Assembly (NCBI GenBank): GCA_009779255.1 | Contig: WREQ01000009.1 | Span: forward strand, 1-44,384 | Length of the DNA: 44,384 bases | Direction of reading: 5' to 3' | DNA from: Dehalococcoidia bacterium | GTDB taxonomy: Bacteria; Chloroflexota; Dehalococcoidia; Dehalococcoidales; UBA1222 | In this document: piece after piece, positions 10,359 through 20,650 of the stretch | Layout: each line of letters starts with the position of its first letter | Numbering within the stretch: the first letter of the stretch is position 1 | Notes under the pieces: model-generated | Seen by the model: the letters and a program-made list of their open reading frames with translations, nothing else | Told to the model about the DNA's origin: nothing | Database searches by the model: none | Translations under genes and position numbers: made by a program

Positions 10359-12719
10359 GTGAAATTCAAGCGTTTATTGCGCGTTTTTTTGGCAACCATG
10401 ACACTGGGACTGACTGCGGCCGCAGTTTTGCCGGCGGCGCCGGTGGCAGCCGCCGCAATTGAACTCAACACATCCAGCGGCAGCGTGGGGGACCGCATCC
10501 TCGTCTCCGGCTCCGGTTTCAGCTTCACCCAAAATCAACTCATCACTCTTGAGATGCGCCCACAGACAGGCGGCAACACCGTGACACTGCAAACACTTTA
10601 TGCCACTTCCATCAGTATCTTCAATGCCGAGGTTATCATCCCTGACGTCCCGCGCGGAGTTTGGCTCATCGGGGTTCAGGGAAACTCAGCTGGCGCTGCT
10701 ATCACTATCAACCCCAAAATTACGCTCAGCGCGTCCTCGGGCGGCGGCGGAGATGTCATCACTGTCACCGGCACCGGCTTCTCCAGCGCGGCTTCAAATC
10801 CCGTCATCGTTCAGGTGGACGGAGTTTCGGTAACCACCGTTCCGGCTACGGTGCAGCCATCCGGCAACGGGAGATTTACCGCTTCATTCACCATGCCTGA
10901 CTTGGCACTGGGCAACCACACCATCACCGCGACACAGAGTGGCGGCACCGCCAGCACCAGCTTTGTCATCGAGCCCAAAATCACCGTCACCCCGATAAGC
11001 GGCAGCCCCGGCGCCACAGTGACCATCAACGGCTCCGGCTTCGCCCCCGGCAAAACGGTCTCTTTTACCATTGGTAACAGCATTCCTCTTTCCACAACGC
11101 CGGCCACCGTCACCACCGGTCTTGACGGCAAATTCAGCAACGTAACCTTCACCATCCCGTCGCTAGGCGGCGGCACCCATACCGTGAAAGCCACCGACGC
11201 CAACGGCAACGACGCTACAGCCGTACTCACCGTTCCCTCATCCATCAGCCTTAGCTCCACCAACGGCAGGGTCGGCTCATTGGTGACCGTAACCGGCACC
11301 GGCTTCGTACCCGGCCAGACCGTTTCTATCTACTGGGACGCCGGCATCAACGCGCTCACTACCACCACTGCCTCCGCCTCCGGCGCCATCCTTGCCGAGA
11401 TTACCATCCCAGCTGGCGTGCGCGGCACCCATACCGTGAAAGCCGCTGATGCCACAGGCAACACCGCAACCACATCGTACATGGTGGATCCAGGACTAAA
11501 CATCTATATCGTCGAAGGCACCACCCCGGTAACGGGTGGTTTCGGCGATACGGTTACAGTCAAGGGTTCCGGCTACACCGCCGGAAGCACCATCAGTTTC
11601 TCACTATCGCTGCCGCCTGATACCAGCGTCCCCCTTACCACCAACCCAGCGGCGGTAACCGCCGCCAGCGACGGCAGTTTTGAGGCCACCTTCAACATAC
11701 CTAGGGCCGCCGCCGGCGCGTGGACGGTGACCGCCAACGGCGGCGCCACTAACAACATTGCCACCGCCACCCTAATCATCATTCCCAAAATAACCATCAA
11801 CCCCACCGATGGCGTCGTCGGAGACTCCGTCACCATAACCGGCACCGGCTTCCGCCCCAATCAGACCATCTCCGTGACTTGGGGCGGCACCCAGCTTCCG
11901 ACTGCCACCTCTACCGACACCAGCGGCAGCTTCTCCATAGACTTCAACGTTCCCGCAAGCAAAGCCGGCAACACCCAGGTGTCCGTCAGCGACGGCAGTA
12001 ATTCAGCAACGGCTGTTTTCACCGTCACCGCCAACGCGGCGCTGACCACCGGCTCCGCCGGAACTTCGACCAGCCCCGCCCACGTCGGCCAGGAAATTAC
12101 CGTGACTGGCACCGGCTTCACCCCCGGCGCCAGCATAACCGGAACAACTTTGTCTGCCACCGGAGCAATGTCCTTCTTCAACGTTGTCGCGAACAGCGCA
12201 GGCTCGTTCACCGCCGTCTTCAATGCGCCCGCCATCTCCGCCGGAAAACACACGATAACCATCGCTGCAGATGGCGTACCCACCACCATAACCATTGACT
12301 TTTACATAGAAAGCACCGCCCCCAACCAAGTGCAACTGCTGTCGCCCGCCAACGGAAGCAAACCTCGCCAACCAGCCACCTTCACTTGGGGCGAAGTGAC
12401 GGACGACTCAGGAGTCACATATACCCTGCAAATCAGCCAGGAGGCCTCCTTCGGCACCCTGCTAATGGAAAAGGAACTCAATGGCACCGGTTACACGCTG
12501 GATGACACCGTAAAGTTCAGGTCAGGCGTAACCTACTACTGGCGCGTACAGGCAGTCGATGGCGCCGGCAACGAAGGCTCATGGAGCGTGGCCAATACCC
12601 TGAGCGTGGGCTCCACCTTCCCCGGCTGGTTGGTGCACGTGTTGTACATTCTGGGCATCATCATCGCGGCAGCAGCCGGCGTATGGTTCGGGCGCCGATG
12701 GGCTTACCGATCATACTAG
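10359..12719 (+). CDS. IPT/TIG-like Ig-fold repeat surface protein with C-terminal membrane anchor
   Basis: Signal peptide; recurring GxxGxxVTVTGTGF.PGxxV..xW units; C-terminal TM LVHVLYILGIIIAAAAGVWFGRRW. Confidence 0.85.
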   Translation: MKFKRLLRVFLATMTLGLTAAAVLPAAPVAAAAIELNTSSGSVGDRILVSGSGFSFTQNQLITLEMRPQTGGNTVTLQTLYATSISIFNAEVIIPDVPRGVWLIGVQGNSAGAAITINPKITLSASSGGGGDVITVTGTGFSSAASNPVIVQVDGVSVTTVPATVQPSGNGRFTASFTMPDLALGNHTITATQSGGTASTSFVIEPKITVTPISGSPGATVTINGSGFAPGKTVSFTIGNSIPLSTTPATVTTGLDGKFSNVTFTIPSLGGGTHTVKATDANGNDATAVLTVPSSISLSSTNGRVGSLVTVTGTGFVPGQTVSIYWDAGINALTTTTASASGAILAEITIPAGVRGTHTVKAADATGNTATTSYMVDPGLNIYIVEGTTPVTGGFGDTVTVKGSGYTAGSTISFSLSLPPDTSVPLTTNPAAVTAASDGSFEATFNIPRAAAGAWTVTANGGATNNIATATLIIIPKITINPTDGVVGDSVTITGTGFRPNQTISVTWGGTQLPTATSTDTSGSFSIDFNVPASKAGNTQVSVSDGSNSATAVFTVTANAALTTGSAGTSTSPAHVGQEITVTGTGFTPGASITGTTLSATGAMSFFNVVANSAGSFTAVFNAPAISAGKHTITIAADGVPTTITIDFYIESTAPNQVQLLSPANGSKPRQPATFTWGEVTDDSGVTYTLQISQEASFGTLLMEKELNGTGYTLDDTVKFRSGVTYYWRVQAVDGAGNEGSWSVANTLSVGSTFPGWLVHVLYILGIIIAAAAGVWFGRRWAYRSY

Positions 12720-12736
12720 AAATAAAGGGTTAATCC

Positions 12737-13189
12737 ATGGACGCCCCGCTGAAAATCAAGTTGAATGAAGACCTGCGCCAGGCGCTGAGAAGCGGCGAAC
12801 AGCTAAAGTGTTCCGTCATCCGCATGCTGCTCTCGGCTATGAATTACGCCGAGATTGCCAGACAGGCAACGCTTGCAGACCCCGACATCATCGGCGTCAT
12901 CGGCAAGGAGATCAAGCAGCGCAGGGAAAGCATCGAGGCCTACAAAAACGCCGGCCGCCCGGAGCTGGCTGCCAAAGAGGAGGCCGAGCTGGCCATTCTG
13001 CAAGTCTATATGCCAGCACAGATGAGCCGCGCCGAGATTGTCGAACTGGTGAAGAAGGTTGTCGCCGAAACCGGCGCCGCTGGGCCCCGCGACAAGAACA
13101 AGGTGATGCCAAAGCTCATGCCGCTGGTCAGAGGCAAGGCCGACGGCGCGGAGGTTAACTCCGTAGTCAGCGAGCTACTGGGCGGATAG
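12737..13189 (+). CDS. GatB/YqeY domain-containing protein
   Basis: MDAPLKIKLNEDLRQALRSGEQLKCSVIRMLLSAMNYAEI, IGKEIKQRRESIEAYKNAGRPELAAKEEAELAILQVYMPAQ. Confidence 0.93.
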   Translation: MDAPLKIKLNEDLRQALRSGEQLKCSVIRMLLSAMNYAEIARQATLADPDIIGVIGKEIKQRRESIEAYKNAGRPELAAKEEAELAILQVYMPAQMSRAEIVELVKKVVAETGAAGPRDKNKVMPKLMPLVRGKADGAEVNSVVSELLGG

Positions 13190-13209
13190 ACCAACCATTC
13201 TCGTAATAT

Positions 13210-13240
13210 AAAAAGAGAGGCGAAAACCTCTCTTTTTGTT
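13210..13240 (+). terminator. rho-independent terminator after yqeY-like gene
   Basis: AAAAAGAGAGG cgaaaa CCTCTCTTTTT. Confidence 0.8.
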
Positions 13241-13383
13241 TTCCGGTAGCCCCATACTCACACGCGGACAGACGGAGTATTTACTGCCATCTTTACTGTC
13301 ATTGCGGTCCGCCTAGTCGGACTGGAATCCAGATCACTCGACGAGTTTTGAGTTATGGATTGTGAGTATCAAGGTCAACCCCG

Positions 13384-13502
13384 TACAAGTCCATCCTGGA
13401 GGGAGCGCAGCGACCGAAGGATCTGGAGGCAGGGAGTAACCATCCACCACCCCACCGGATGCTTCGTCACTCGCAGGCTCGTTCCTCCAGCATGGATTTA
13501 CG
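13384..13502 (-). repeat. ~119-bp palindromic dispersed repeat unit (inverted copy)
   Basis: Reverse complement of the repeats at 30416, 32376-32712 and 37259-37736. Confidence 0.9.
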
Positions 13503-13557
13503 CCCCTCCGTGATTGCGGGTCAAGCTATCAACGACATGACGAAATTGAGAACGCCA

Positions 13558-15108
13558 TTACAGCGCGATATTGTCCCAGTGTAGCCTTCGGGCTTCGTCC
13601 CACTCGGCGGTATAATCACCGCCACCCAGTCCAGCCTGCTCCAGCGCCTTTTTCCATCCCGCCGGCGACACGCGCTCCACAGCGGCAATTGCCCGCGCCA
13701 TCTCCATTCCACCCCGCGACAACATCCCCTGCATATGGCTCCACGCCGGACTTTCGGCCTTGATTTCAATTCCTGAACCACCCAGCGCCCGCCTGACAGC
13801 TTCAAGACGGGCTTCAAGAACGGCCACATCCGCCATGCCGCGCCGTTCGAAGGCGGTGCCCGCCTTTGGCACGAATGGCGACAGATTGACGCTGATACGA
13901 CAGTTTTTATGCGCCCGGTCAAGGATGCGCTGACATTTAAGCGACAACGCCGCGATGGCGTCTGCGTCGGCGTCCTCCTCGGTCGGCAGACCGAACATGT
14001 AATAGAGTTTGAGCTGTTTGAAAGACCGCATCGCCACCTTCCCAACTGCCTCGATTATGTCATCTTCGTTAAACCCCTTGTGAATCATATCGCGCAGGCG
14101 CTCCGACCCCGCCTCCGGCGCCAGCGCGATGGTCTGCGCCCCACCGGCAATCATCAGCTCAAGTATTTTCGGAGAGAGGCGTTTAAGGCGCAGGGAAGAG
14201 AGCGAAAACCCCATCCCCATCTCCAGCAGCCCGCTCAACAGCGATTCTATCTGCGGGTGGTCGGTTACCACCGGTCCCACCAGTCCGGCGCGCTTTCGGT
14301 ATCTCAACCCCTCCCGCGCCTGTTCAAGCAGGGATTCCAGAGAGTGAAAACGGAGCGGGCGGAAGCAGTGACTCACCAGGCAGAAGGAGCAGGCGGCGGA
14401 GCAGCCGCGCTCAACCTCGATAAGATAAAGGTCTCCCAACTCGGTATCATGCGTGAGGACAGTGGAATGCGCCGGGAAATCGTCCAGTACTTCCAAATAC
14501 CGGCGCCGCACCGGCTGCGCCGCGTCGAGCGCGGGAACGTACACCCCCGGCACAGCGGCCAGTTTTGACAACTGTTCCTCCCTGGATAAATCGGCTGTAA
14601 GAACCGGCAGCATGGCGGGCAAGATAGCCTCGGCCTCTCCGATACATACGGCGTCAAAAAAAGACGCCACCGGGGCTGGATTGGCGCTCATGCACGGCCC
14701 TCCGGCAATCAGCAGTGGATAGGACGCGCCGCGGTCTCCGGCATAGAGCGGGATGCCCGCCGCCTTCATGATGACCGGCAAATTGAGATAGTCCAGCTCG
14801 TAGGAAAAAGAGAATGCCAGACAGGCATAATCCATCAGCGGCCGCGAGGATTCCAGCGACAGTAGCGGCCTGCCATCAGCCTCCCAGAAAACACGCTCGC
14901 AGACGACCTCTGGGAGACGGTTGAGTAGGGAGTAAATCACCTGCACCCCCAGGTTGGACATGCCCACAAAATAGCGGTTGGGATAGACCATGGCGAACGG
15001 ATAACGCCCGCCCCAGTCCTTGAAAAGAGTACCCTCTTCGCCGGCCAGACGACCGCTGCTGAAATAGTCAGCGCGGCTGCGGGATGGTTTGCCATGACTG
15101 GAAGACAT
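13558..15108 (-). CDS. radical SAM protein, B12-binding-domain type
   Basis: ERGCSAACSFCLVSHCFRPLRF (CxxxCxxC), ALAPEAGSERLRDMIHKGFNEDDI, KLYYMFGLPTE. Confidence 0.88.
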   Translation of the reverse strand: MSSSHGKPSRSRADYFSSGRLAGEEGTLFKDWGGRYPFAMVYPNRYFVGMSNLGVQVIYSLLNRLPEVVCERVFWEADGRPLLSLESSRPLMDYACLAFSFSYELDYLNLPVIMKAAGIPLYAGDRGASYPLLIAGGPCMSANPAPVASFFDAVCIGEAEAILPAMLPVLTADLSREEQLSKLAAVPGVYVPALDAAQPVRRRYLEVLDDFPAHSTVLTHDTELGDLYLIEVERGCSAACSFCLVSHCFRPLRFHSLESLLEQAREGLRYRKRAGLVGPVVTDHPQIESLLSGLLEMGMGFSLSSLRLKRLSPKILELMIAGGAQTIALAPEAGSERLRDMIHKGFNEDDIIEAVGKVAMRSFKQLKLYYMFGLPTEEDADADAIAALSLKCQRILDRAHKNCRISVNLSPFVPKAGTAFERRGMADVAVLEARLEAVRRALGGSGIEIKAESPAWSHMQGMLSRGGMEMARAIAAVERVSPAGWKKALEQAGLGGGDYTAEWDEARRLHWDNIAL

Positions 15109-15166
15109 AGCTTGATATTAGCGCATGACACACTCGGTTGTCATATGACGGTTCTCACAATAGCAA

Positions 15167-15194
15167 AAAGAGACCGCCTTCCGGCGGTCTCTTT
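15167..15194. terminator. hairpin terminator between NYN gene and radical SAM gene
   Basis: AAAGAGACCGCC ttcc GGCGGTCTCTTT. Confidence 0.7.
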
Positions 15195-15219
15195 GGCGAA
15201 AACGAGGGACAGCTTCTGT

Positions 15220-15876
15220 TTATTCCTCGAAGCGCATGTAGTTCCATTCATTATATGATTCTATCGGCGGCGCTTCGAGGCTGTCTTCGCGGCGCGTGTC
15301 AAAATGGCGCTGCGGCTGGAACGATGGCTGCTGAGGATAGCGCGCATGATGAAGCTGGGACTTCCAGCAACCGCGCATCAGGTAGCCGTCAATCGGTATC
15401 ACGCGATCGGCCACGTCGCGCAGCTGGCGCGAGGTGCGCTCCTGCCCGAACAACGCCACTTCGACGTGCTTGCCATTGTCCTTTACCGCCTGCATGGCGC
15501 CGACGTAATCGTTGTCGCCGGCAACCAGAATAGCCACATCATAGTTGTTCTTGTAGGCATGAGTAATCATATCGGTGGCCAGCTGCACATCCACACCCTT
15601 TTCAAACGGCGGGGAATTAGGCCAGGCGTTGGTGTATACCAGCCGTCCGAGCCGAAGTTCGGTATAGGGAATGGAAGCTACTATCTGGAAATACTTTTCC
15701 TGGTCCTTGAAGCGCTCCGGCTCCTCGACTTTGCCTACAACGGCGTTGTAATAGTAAACACGCACCAAGCGGCGCTTTTCTAGCAGCTTCTGGTTAAAGA
15801 GCGCCAAGTCAACGTCAGTGCGCTTGAAATAGGACTTGAGAGAGTGGTACATGTTTGAACCATCAATAAATATCAT
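15220..15876 (-). CDS. NYN (PIN-like) domain protein, LabA/DUF88 family
   Basis: MIFIDGSNMYHSLK, KGVDVQLATDMITHAYKNNYDVAILVAGDNDYVGAMQAVKDNGKHVEVA. Confidence 0.9.
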   Translation of the reverse strand: MIFIDGSNMYHSLKSYFKRTDVDLALFNQKLLEKRRLVRVYYYNAVVGKVEEPERFKDQEKYFQIVASIPYTELRLGRLVYTNAWPNSPPFEKGVDVQLATDMITHAYKNNYDVAILVAGDNDYVGAMQAVKDNGKHVEVALFGQERTSRQLRDVADRVIPIDGYLMRGCWKSQLHHARYPQQPSFQPQRHFDTRREDSLEAPPIESYNEWNYMRFEE

Positions 15877-16003
15877 GGCCCGTTCGTTTCTGTCGATATT
15901 GTTTCACCTCCTTTCAGTTTATCACTACCATTAAGTCTGTCCCCTGAAAACGCTATGACGCAATCGCTGTAATGCAGTTTGCGCAAGCGGAATTCAAAGC
16001 CTT

Positions 16004-18709
16004 CTAGCACTTCGTGTATCCGCATCCCGGACAGACCAGGCAGCCCTCCTGGTAAGCCAGCAGAGAGGTGCACTCCGGACACTGCCCGGCCACATTTTTG
16101 ACCAGCCCCAAGTCATGAGTCGCCAGCTTGTGGTCATGTCCGCCCTCGCTCTTATTCGGGACAAGGCCGGCATGGCGCTCCAGCACTCCGGCGATGGCGT
16201 CCGCACATGATAAAATCGACTTGCCACTCTCCCAGGCAATCGATGGGCAGCGGATGCCCTTGAGCTGCTTTACCAGCGAAGCCATATCAATACCGGAGCG
16301 CAGTCCCAGCGAAATGAGACGGCAGGTGGATTCCAGCTGAGCTGCGGCGCAACCGCCGGTCTTGCCAAGATGCGAAAACACTTCGCAGATGCCGTGTTCG
16401 TCGGAATTGACCGTGACATAGATGTAGCCGCAGCCGGTAGTGACACGTTCGGTGAAGCCCTTGGTCACCTTGGAGCGTTTGCGCGGCGCCGCCTGCACGA
16501 TGGCCTGGACATCCTCAACAACCTTGGGCGCTTCTTTTTTCCCTGTAGTAAGCACCTGTCCTTCACGGGAGCCGTCGCGGTAGATAGTGATGCCCTTGAG
16601 GCGCTCGTCATAGGCCATCATGTACACATTGGCGACATCATCGGGAGAGGCTTCCTTGGGGAAATTGACCGTTTTGGAAACGGCATTGTCAGTGTGGCAC
16701 TGGAAAGCGCTCTGCATGCGTACGTGCCAAGGCACGGCAATGTCATGGGCGGTGACAAAAACACGCTTGACCTCATCCGACACTTCCGCGATGTCCGCCA
16801 GGTGCATCCCCTCGGCCAGCTTCTGCATCAATTCTTCAGAATAGAAGCCGCCGGCTTTGGCGGCTGCTTCAAAGGCCGGATTCACCTCGATGAAGTTAGC
16901 CCCGTCCAAAATATGGCGGGTGAAGGACAAGGCGAACAGCGGCTCTATACCGCCGGAACAGCCGGCGATGATGGAAAGCGTGCCAGTGGGCGCTATAGTG
17001 GTGCAAGCGGCATTGCGTACCGCGGGCGCGCCGGGTTTATCGTAGACCGAACCGGCGAAGGCCGGGAAGGCACCTCGCTCGGCGCCCAGTTCAACTGAGA
17101 CCATGTGCGCCGTGTCATTGATGAAGCCCATCACCTTTTCTGCCGTCGCCAGCGCTTCTTCAGAATTGTAGGGAATACCCATGGCAATCAGCACATCGGC
17201 GAAGCCCATCACGCCCAGCCCAATCTTGCGCGTGCGACGTGTCATTTCGTCAATCTGCGGCAGCGGAAAACGGTTGACATCCAGAACGTCGTCCAAGAAG
17301 CGCACCGCCAGCTTAACTGTTTCCTCCAGCTTTTTGTAGTCGATTTCAGCCTTGCCGTTCGTCTTGATCATGCGCGAGAGATTGATGGACCCCAGATTGC
17401 AGGACTCATAGGGTAGCAGTGGCTGCTCCCCGCAGGGATTGGTGCTTTCGATTTTGCCCAGCTGCGGAGTGGGATTATCCTCGTTGATGCGGTCAATGAA
17501 AATCACTCCAGGGTCACCGGTCTTCCATGCCAGTTCCACCATTCTGTCGAAAACCATCCTCGCGTTCAGCCTGCCAGCGATTTCTCCGGTGCGCGGGTTG
17601 ACGAGTTCATAATCGGCGGCCTCCTTTACCTTCTGCATGAAGTCGTTGGTTACAGCGACTGAGATGTTAAAGTTGGTAAGCGAACACAGATCCTCCTTGG
17701 AGGTGATGAAACGCAGAATGTCCGGGTGGGTGACGGAAAGAATGGCCATGTTGGCGCCTCTGCGCGTACCGCCCTGTTTGATGACGTCGGTAGCCACATC
17801 AAAGGCGCGCATGAACGACACCGGCCCGGAGGCCACCCCACCGGTAGAGCCAACGCGATCGGTTTCTGGACGCAGGCGGGAGAATGAAAAACCAGTGCCG
17901 CCGCCGCTCTTGTGGATAAGCGCCGTATGTTTTACCGTCTCGAAAATGCTTTCCATGGAGTCTTCAATAGGCAGCACGAAGCAGGCAGAAAGCTGCCCCA
18001 GTTCGCGCCCGGCGTTCATCAGAGTAGGCGAGTTTGGCAGAAACTCCAGCGCGGTCATCATGGTGTAGAACTTGTCTTCCCAGGCCTTGACATCGGCCAC
18101 AGGGTTGTAATTGAGTTCCGCAGCCGCTACAGTCTGCGCCACGCGGCGGAACATATCGGCGGGAGTCTCGACGACTTTACCGCTCTTGTCTTTTTCAAGA
18201 TAACGCTTCTCAAGTACACGCAGTGCATTCTCTGAAAGGGACGCCGGGGAGAGAGAGCTGGAAATGCTGGCTGGCATGGGATTCTCCTTCCTGATACGTG
18301 GTTTATTATCTACATTTTCCACATGTTTTGATTCAGACACTTTACGGATTTCTTCCTTTGACGATTTTATTTCCGGCGCGGCGGAAGGCGCTCTTGCCTC
18401 CGGCGGCTTCATGGAGCCGGCGGGTGGTGCCACGGCAGACAGTTTTTCGCCCTCCAGAAACTCTTTCACCATATCCAGAATATTGGCATCTGAAGCCGGC
18501 GGCAGAGGCTGTTTTACCGATCTGGAAACGAACTCCTCCATACCCGGCAACGTTGCCGGCCGCTCAAAGCGACTTATAACCTGATTGGTAATACGATCGA
18601 TGTGCTCACGGTCCGAAATACCCATGGAAGCAGCAGCATTATGGATAGCGCGCGCTATCTGGTTGCGATTCACCATCTCTCCTGACATGGACTCACCCAG
18701 TCTGACCAT
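16004..18709 (-). CDS. nrdJ: adenosylcobalamin-dependent (class II) ribonucleoside-diphosphate reductase
   Basis: LEFLPNSPTLMNAG, SACFVLPIEDSMESIF, STNPCGEQPLLPYESCNLGSINLSRM, TIAPTGTLSIIAGCSGGIEPLFALSF; C-terminal zinc-finger CPECTSLLAYQEGCLVCPGCGYTKC. Confidence 0.95.
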   Translation of the reverse strand: MVRLGESMSGEMVNRNQIARAIHNAAASMGISDREHIDRITNQVISRFERPATLPGMEEFVSRSVKQPLPPASDANILDMVKEFLEGEKLSAVAPPAGSMKPPEARAPSAAPEIKSSKEEIRKVSESKHVENVDNKPRIRKENPMPASISSSLSPASLSENALRVLEKRYLEKDKSGKVVETPADMFRRVAQTVAAAELNYNPVADVKAWEDKFYTMMTALEFLPNSPTLMNAGRELGQLSACFVLPIEDSMESIFETVKHTALIHKSGGGTGFSFSRLRPETDRVGSTGGVASGPVSFMRAFDVATDVIKQGGTRRGANMAILSVTHPDILRFITSKEDLCSLTNFNISVAVTNDFMQKVKEAADYELVNPRTGEIAGRLNARMVFDRMVELAWKTGDPGVIFIDRINEDNPTPQLGKIESTNPCGEQPLLPYESCNLGSINLSRMIKTNGKAEIDYKKLEETVKLAVRFLDDVLDVNRFPLPQIDEMTRRTRKIGLGVMGFADVLIAMGIPYNSEEALATAEKVMGFINDTAHMVSVELGAERGAFPAFAGSVYDKPGAPAVRNAACTTIAPTGTLSIIAGCSGGIEPLFALSFTRHILDGANFIEVNPAFEAAAKAGGFYSEELMQKLAEGMHLADIAEVSDEVKRVFVTAHDIAVPWHVRMQSAFQCHTDNAVSKTVNFPKEASPDDVANVYMMAYDERLKGITIYRDGSREGQVLTTGKKEAPKVVEDVQAIVQAAPRKRSKVTKGFTERVTTGCGYIYVTVNSDEHGICEVFSHLGKTGGCAAAQLESTCRLISLGLRSGIDMASLVKQLKGIRCPSIAWESGKSILSCADAIAGVLERHAGLVPNKSEGGHDHKLATHDLGLVKNVAGQCPECTSLLAYQEGCLVCPGCGYTKC

Positions 18710-18752
18710 ACAAAATAACCCCCTGAATTATGTGTCCGGATACGGGCTCCGC

Positions 18753-19241
18753 TCAGGTTTTGATTGGCAGCGTGAGCTGCCCGTCTGGCGGAGATATATG
18801 TGACAGCAGGGTATCGACCTCCTGCTTCAAATCGGTGATGTCGGCAAAATCACGATACACACTTGCGAAACGAATGTAAGCGATATAGTCCAATTTCCTA
18901 AGACGCATCATCACCAAATCGCCGATGACCGAAGAAGGGATTTCACTTCGCCCGGTCTGCAGCAGCTCGCCTTCAATGGAGTTCGCCACTTCCTCAACCA
19001 CCCCCTCCGCAAGCGGCCGCTTTTCGCAGGCCTTGCGGATGCCGGCTAAAAGTTTTTCTTTGTTGAACTCCTCATGGCGACCGTCTTTCTTGGCAACATA
19101 GAGCGCAACCGACTGAAGACGTTCATAGGTGGTAAAGCGCGACTGGCAATTGATACACTCCCTCCTTCGCCTGACGCCGTCTGTCGTATCACGCGAATCA
19201 ACCACCCGGGAATCGTCACTGCCGCAATGAGGACACTTCAT
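18753..19241 (-). CDS. nrdR: transcriptional regulator NrdR
   Basis: MKCPHCGSDDSRVVDSRDTTDGVRRRRECINCQSRFTTYER zinc ribbon plus ATP cone. Confidence 0.95.
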   Translation of the reverse strand: MKCPHCGSDDSRVVDSRDTTDGVRRRRECINCQSRFTTYERLQSVALYVAKKDGRHEEFNKEKLLAGIRKACEKRPLAEGVVEEVANSIEGELLQTGRSEIPSSVIGDLVMMRLRKLDYIAYIRFASVYRDFADITDLKQEVDTLLSHISPPDGQLTLPIKT

Positions 19242-19247
19242 AACATA

Positions 19248-19303
19248 ACCACAAGATATAGTATTCCGACAAGCAATCTACCACAATAGCTGGTATCAGT
19301 CAA
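19248..19303 (-). promoter_or_regulatory. nrdR promoter with two NrdR-box-like sites
   Basis: Minus strand TTGACT (19298-19303) - 17 nt - TAGATT (19275-19280); boxes ATACTATATCTTGTGGT (19248-19264) and ATACCAGCTATTGTGGT (19280-19296), offset 32 bp. Confidence 0.75.
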
Positions 19304-19443
19304 TACGAAAACACCTTTTTTCCGGTTGTTTTTCCGTAATATTTTTGCCGCCTGCGAGTTTGCCGGCTGCGCTATACGCACTGACAACAGCCGACAAACT
19401 ACCATCCGCCGGGTAAATTCCAAGCACCCAACACCACAAAAAA

Positions 19444-19469
19444 GAGGCCGGACTTTTTAGTCCGGCCTC
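19444..19469 (-). terminator. rho-independent terminator of ftsZ
   Basis: GAGGCCGGACT..AGTCCGGCCTC hairpin, followed on the minus strand by a T run. Confidence 0.85.
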
Positions 19470-19497
19470 CCTTGGTACGAGTTAGCAGAATCCTGTC

Positions 19498-20622
19498 TTA
19501 CGAATTATACGAGCGAGTCTGCTGACGAGCGTAGTCCTGCTGCGGCAGCGCGGCACGGTTGGTATTACGATTCCAGCGGCGCAGGAAAGAAGGCACGTCC
19601 AGTTCGTCCTCGGTCCTGATGGACTTGAGCCGCTTGTTAAAGGCATCATCTTCCCTGTTGTCCACCTGGGACTTGTTGACGAAGCCTGTTGCGACCAGCG
19701 TGATGCGAACATCGGAACCCATCGTCGAATCTGAGGCAACACCGAAGATAATGTTAGCATCAGGGTCGACAGCCGATTTGATAACCTCGGCAGCCTCGTT
19801 GACTTCAAAGAGGGTTATATCCGCGCCGCCAACAATATTGAATAGCACCCCTTTGGAGCCTTCAATGGTAACATCCAACAGAGGCGATGCCAGGGCGTTG
19901 CGGGCGGCATCCACAGCGCGATTCTTGCCGGTGCCGCGCCCAATGGACATCCAAGCAGGGCCGGCATCCTTCATGACAGCCTTGACATCGGCAAAGTCCA
20001 GGTTGATCATACCCGGAACGGTGATAACCTCGGAGATAGCCTGTACGCCATGGCGTAGCACGTCATCCGCCATCTTGAAGGCGGTGTCCACGCCGGTCTT
20101 GGGATCGCACAAATCAAGCAGGCGATCATTGGGAATGATAATCAGGGTGTCTACCTTGCCCAGCAGGCGGGAAATGCCCTCTTGGGCTACCTGCATACGA
20201 TGCGTACCCTCGAAGGTGAAGGGCTTGGTGACCACGGCGATAGTCAGCGCGCCGGATTCCTTGGCGATCTGAGCCACCACCGGCGCCGAGCCGGTGCCGG
20301 TGCCGCCGCCCATGCCGGCGGTGACGAAAACCATATCAGCGCCCGCAACCAGTTCCTTGATCTCATCACGGCTTTCTTCAGCCGCCTTATGTCCGGTGTT
20401 ATGATCGCCGCCGGCGCCCAGGCCGCGGGTCAACTTCTCGCCTATCTGCAATCTGACAGGAGCTTCCGTGGTGGCCAGCGCCTGCGCATCGGTATTGACG
20501 GCGATGAATTCAACTCCCTGGATTTCTTCACGCACCATACGTGTAATCGCGTTCGAACCACCGCCACCACAGCCGAAGACCTTGATTTTAGCCCCATTGG
20601 GAACAAAGCTCGTCTTAGCCAT
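19498..20622 (-). CDS. ftsZ: cell division protein FtsZ
   Basis: [37 protein letters not shown]-terminal [12 protein letters not shown]. Confidence 0.97.
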   Translation of the reverse strand: MAKTSFVPNGAKIKVFGCGGGGSNAITRMVREEIQGVEFIAVNTDAQALATTEAPVRLQIGEKLTRGLGAGGDHNTGHKAAEESRDEIKELVAGADMVFVTAGMGGGTGTGSAPVVAQIAKESGALTIAVVTKPFTFEGTHRMQVAQEGISRLLGKVDTLIIIPNDRLLDLCDPKTGVDTAFKMADDVLRHGVQAISEVITVPGMINLDFADVKAVMKDAGPAWMSIGRGTGKNRAVDAARNALASPLLDVTIEGSKGVLFNIVGGADITLFEVNEAAEVIKSAVDPDANIIFGVASDSTMGSDVRITLVATGFVNKSQVDNREDDAFNKRLKSIRTEDELDVPSFLRRWNRNTNRAALPQQDYARQQTRSYNS

Positions 20623-20650
20623 TTTCTTCTCCTATATCTCCTATATTTCC

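Noticed and set aside
16370-17098. 242-aa plus-strand ORF opposite nrdJ (likewise 13909-14568, 19559-20272, 28975-29508)
   Set aside because: Antisense shadow ORFs of strongly supported genes; no independent motif or RBS support.
18710-18752. Possible cobalamin riboswitch before the B12-dependent nrdJ
   Set aside because: Only ~43 bp separate nrdR and nrdJ, too short for a B12 element; regulation is better explained by NrdR boxes upstream of nrdR.
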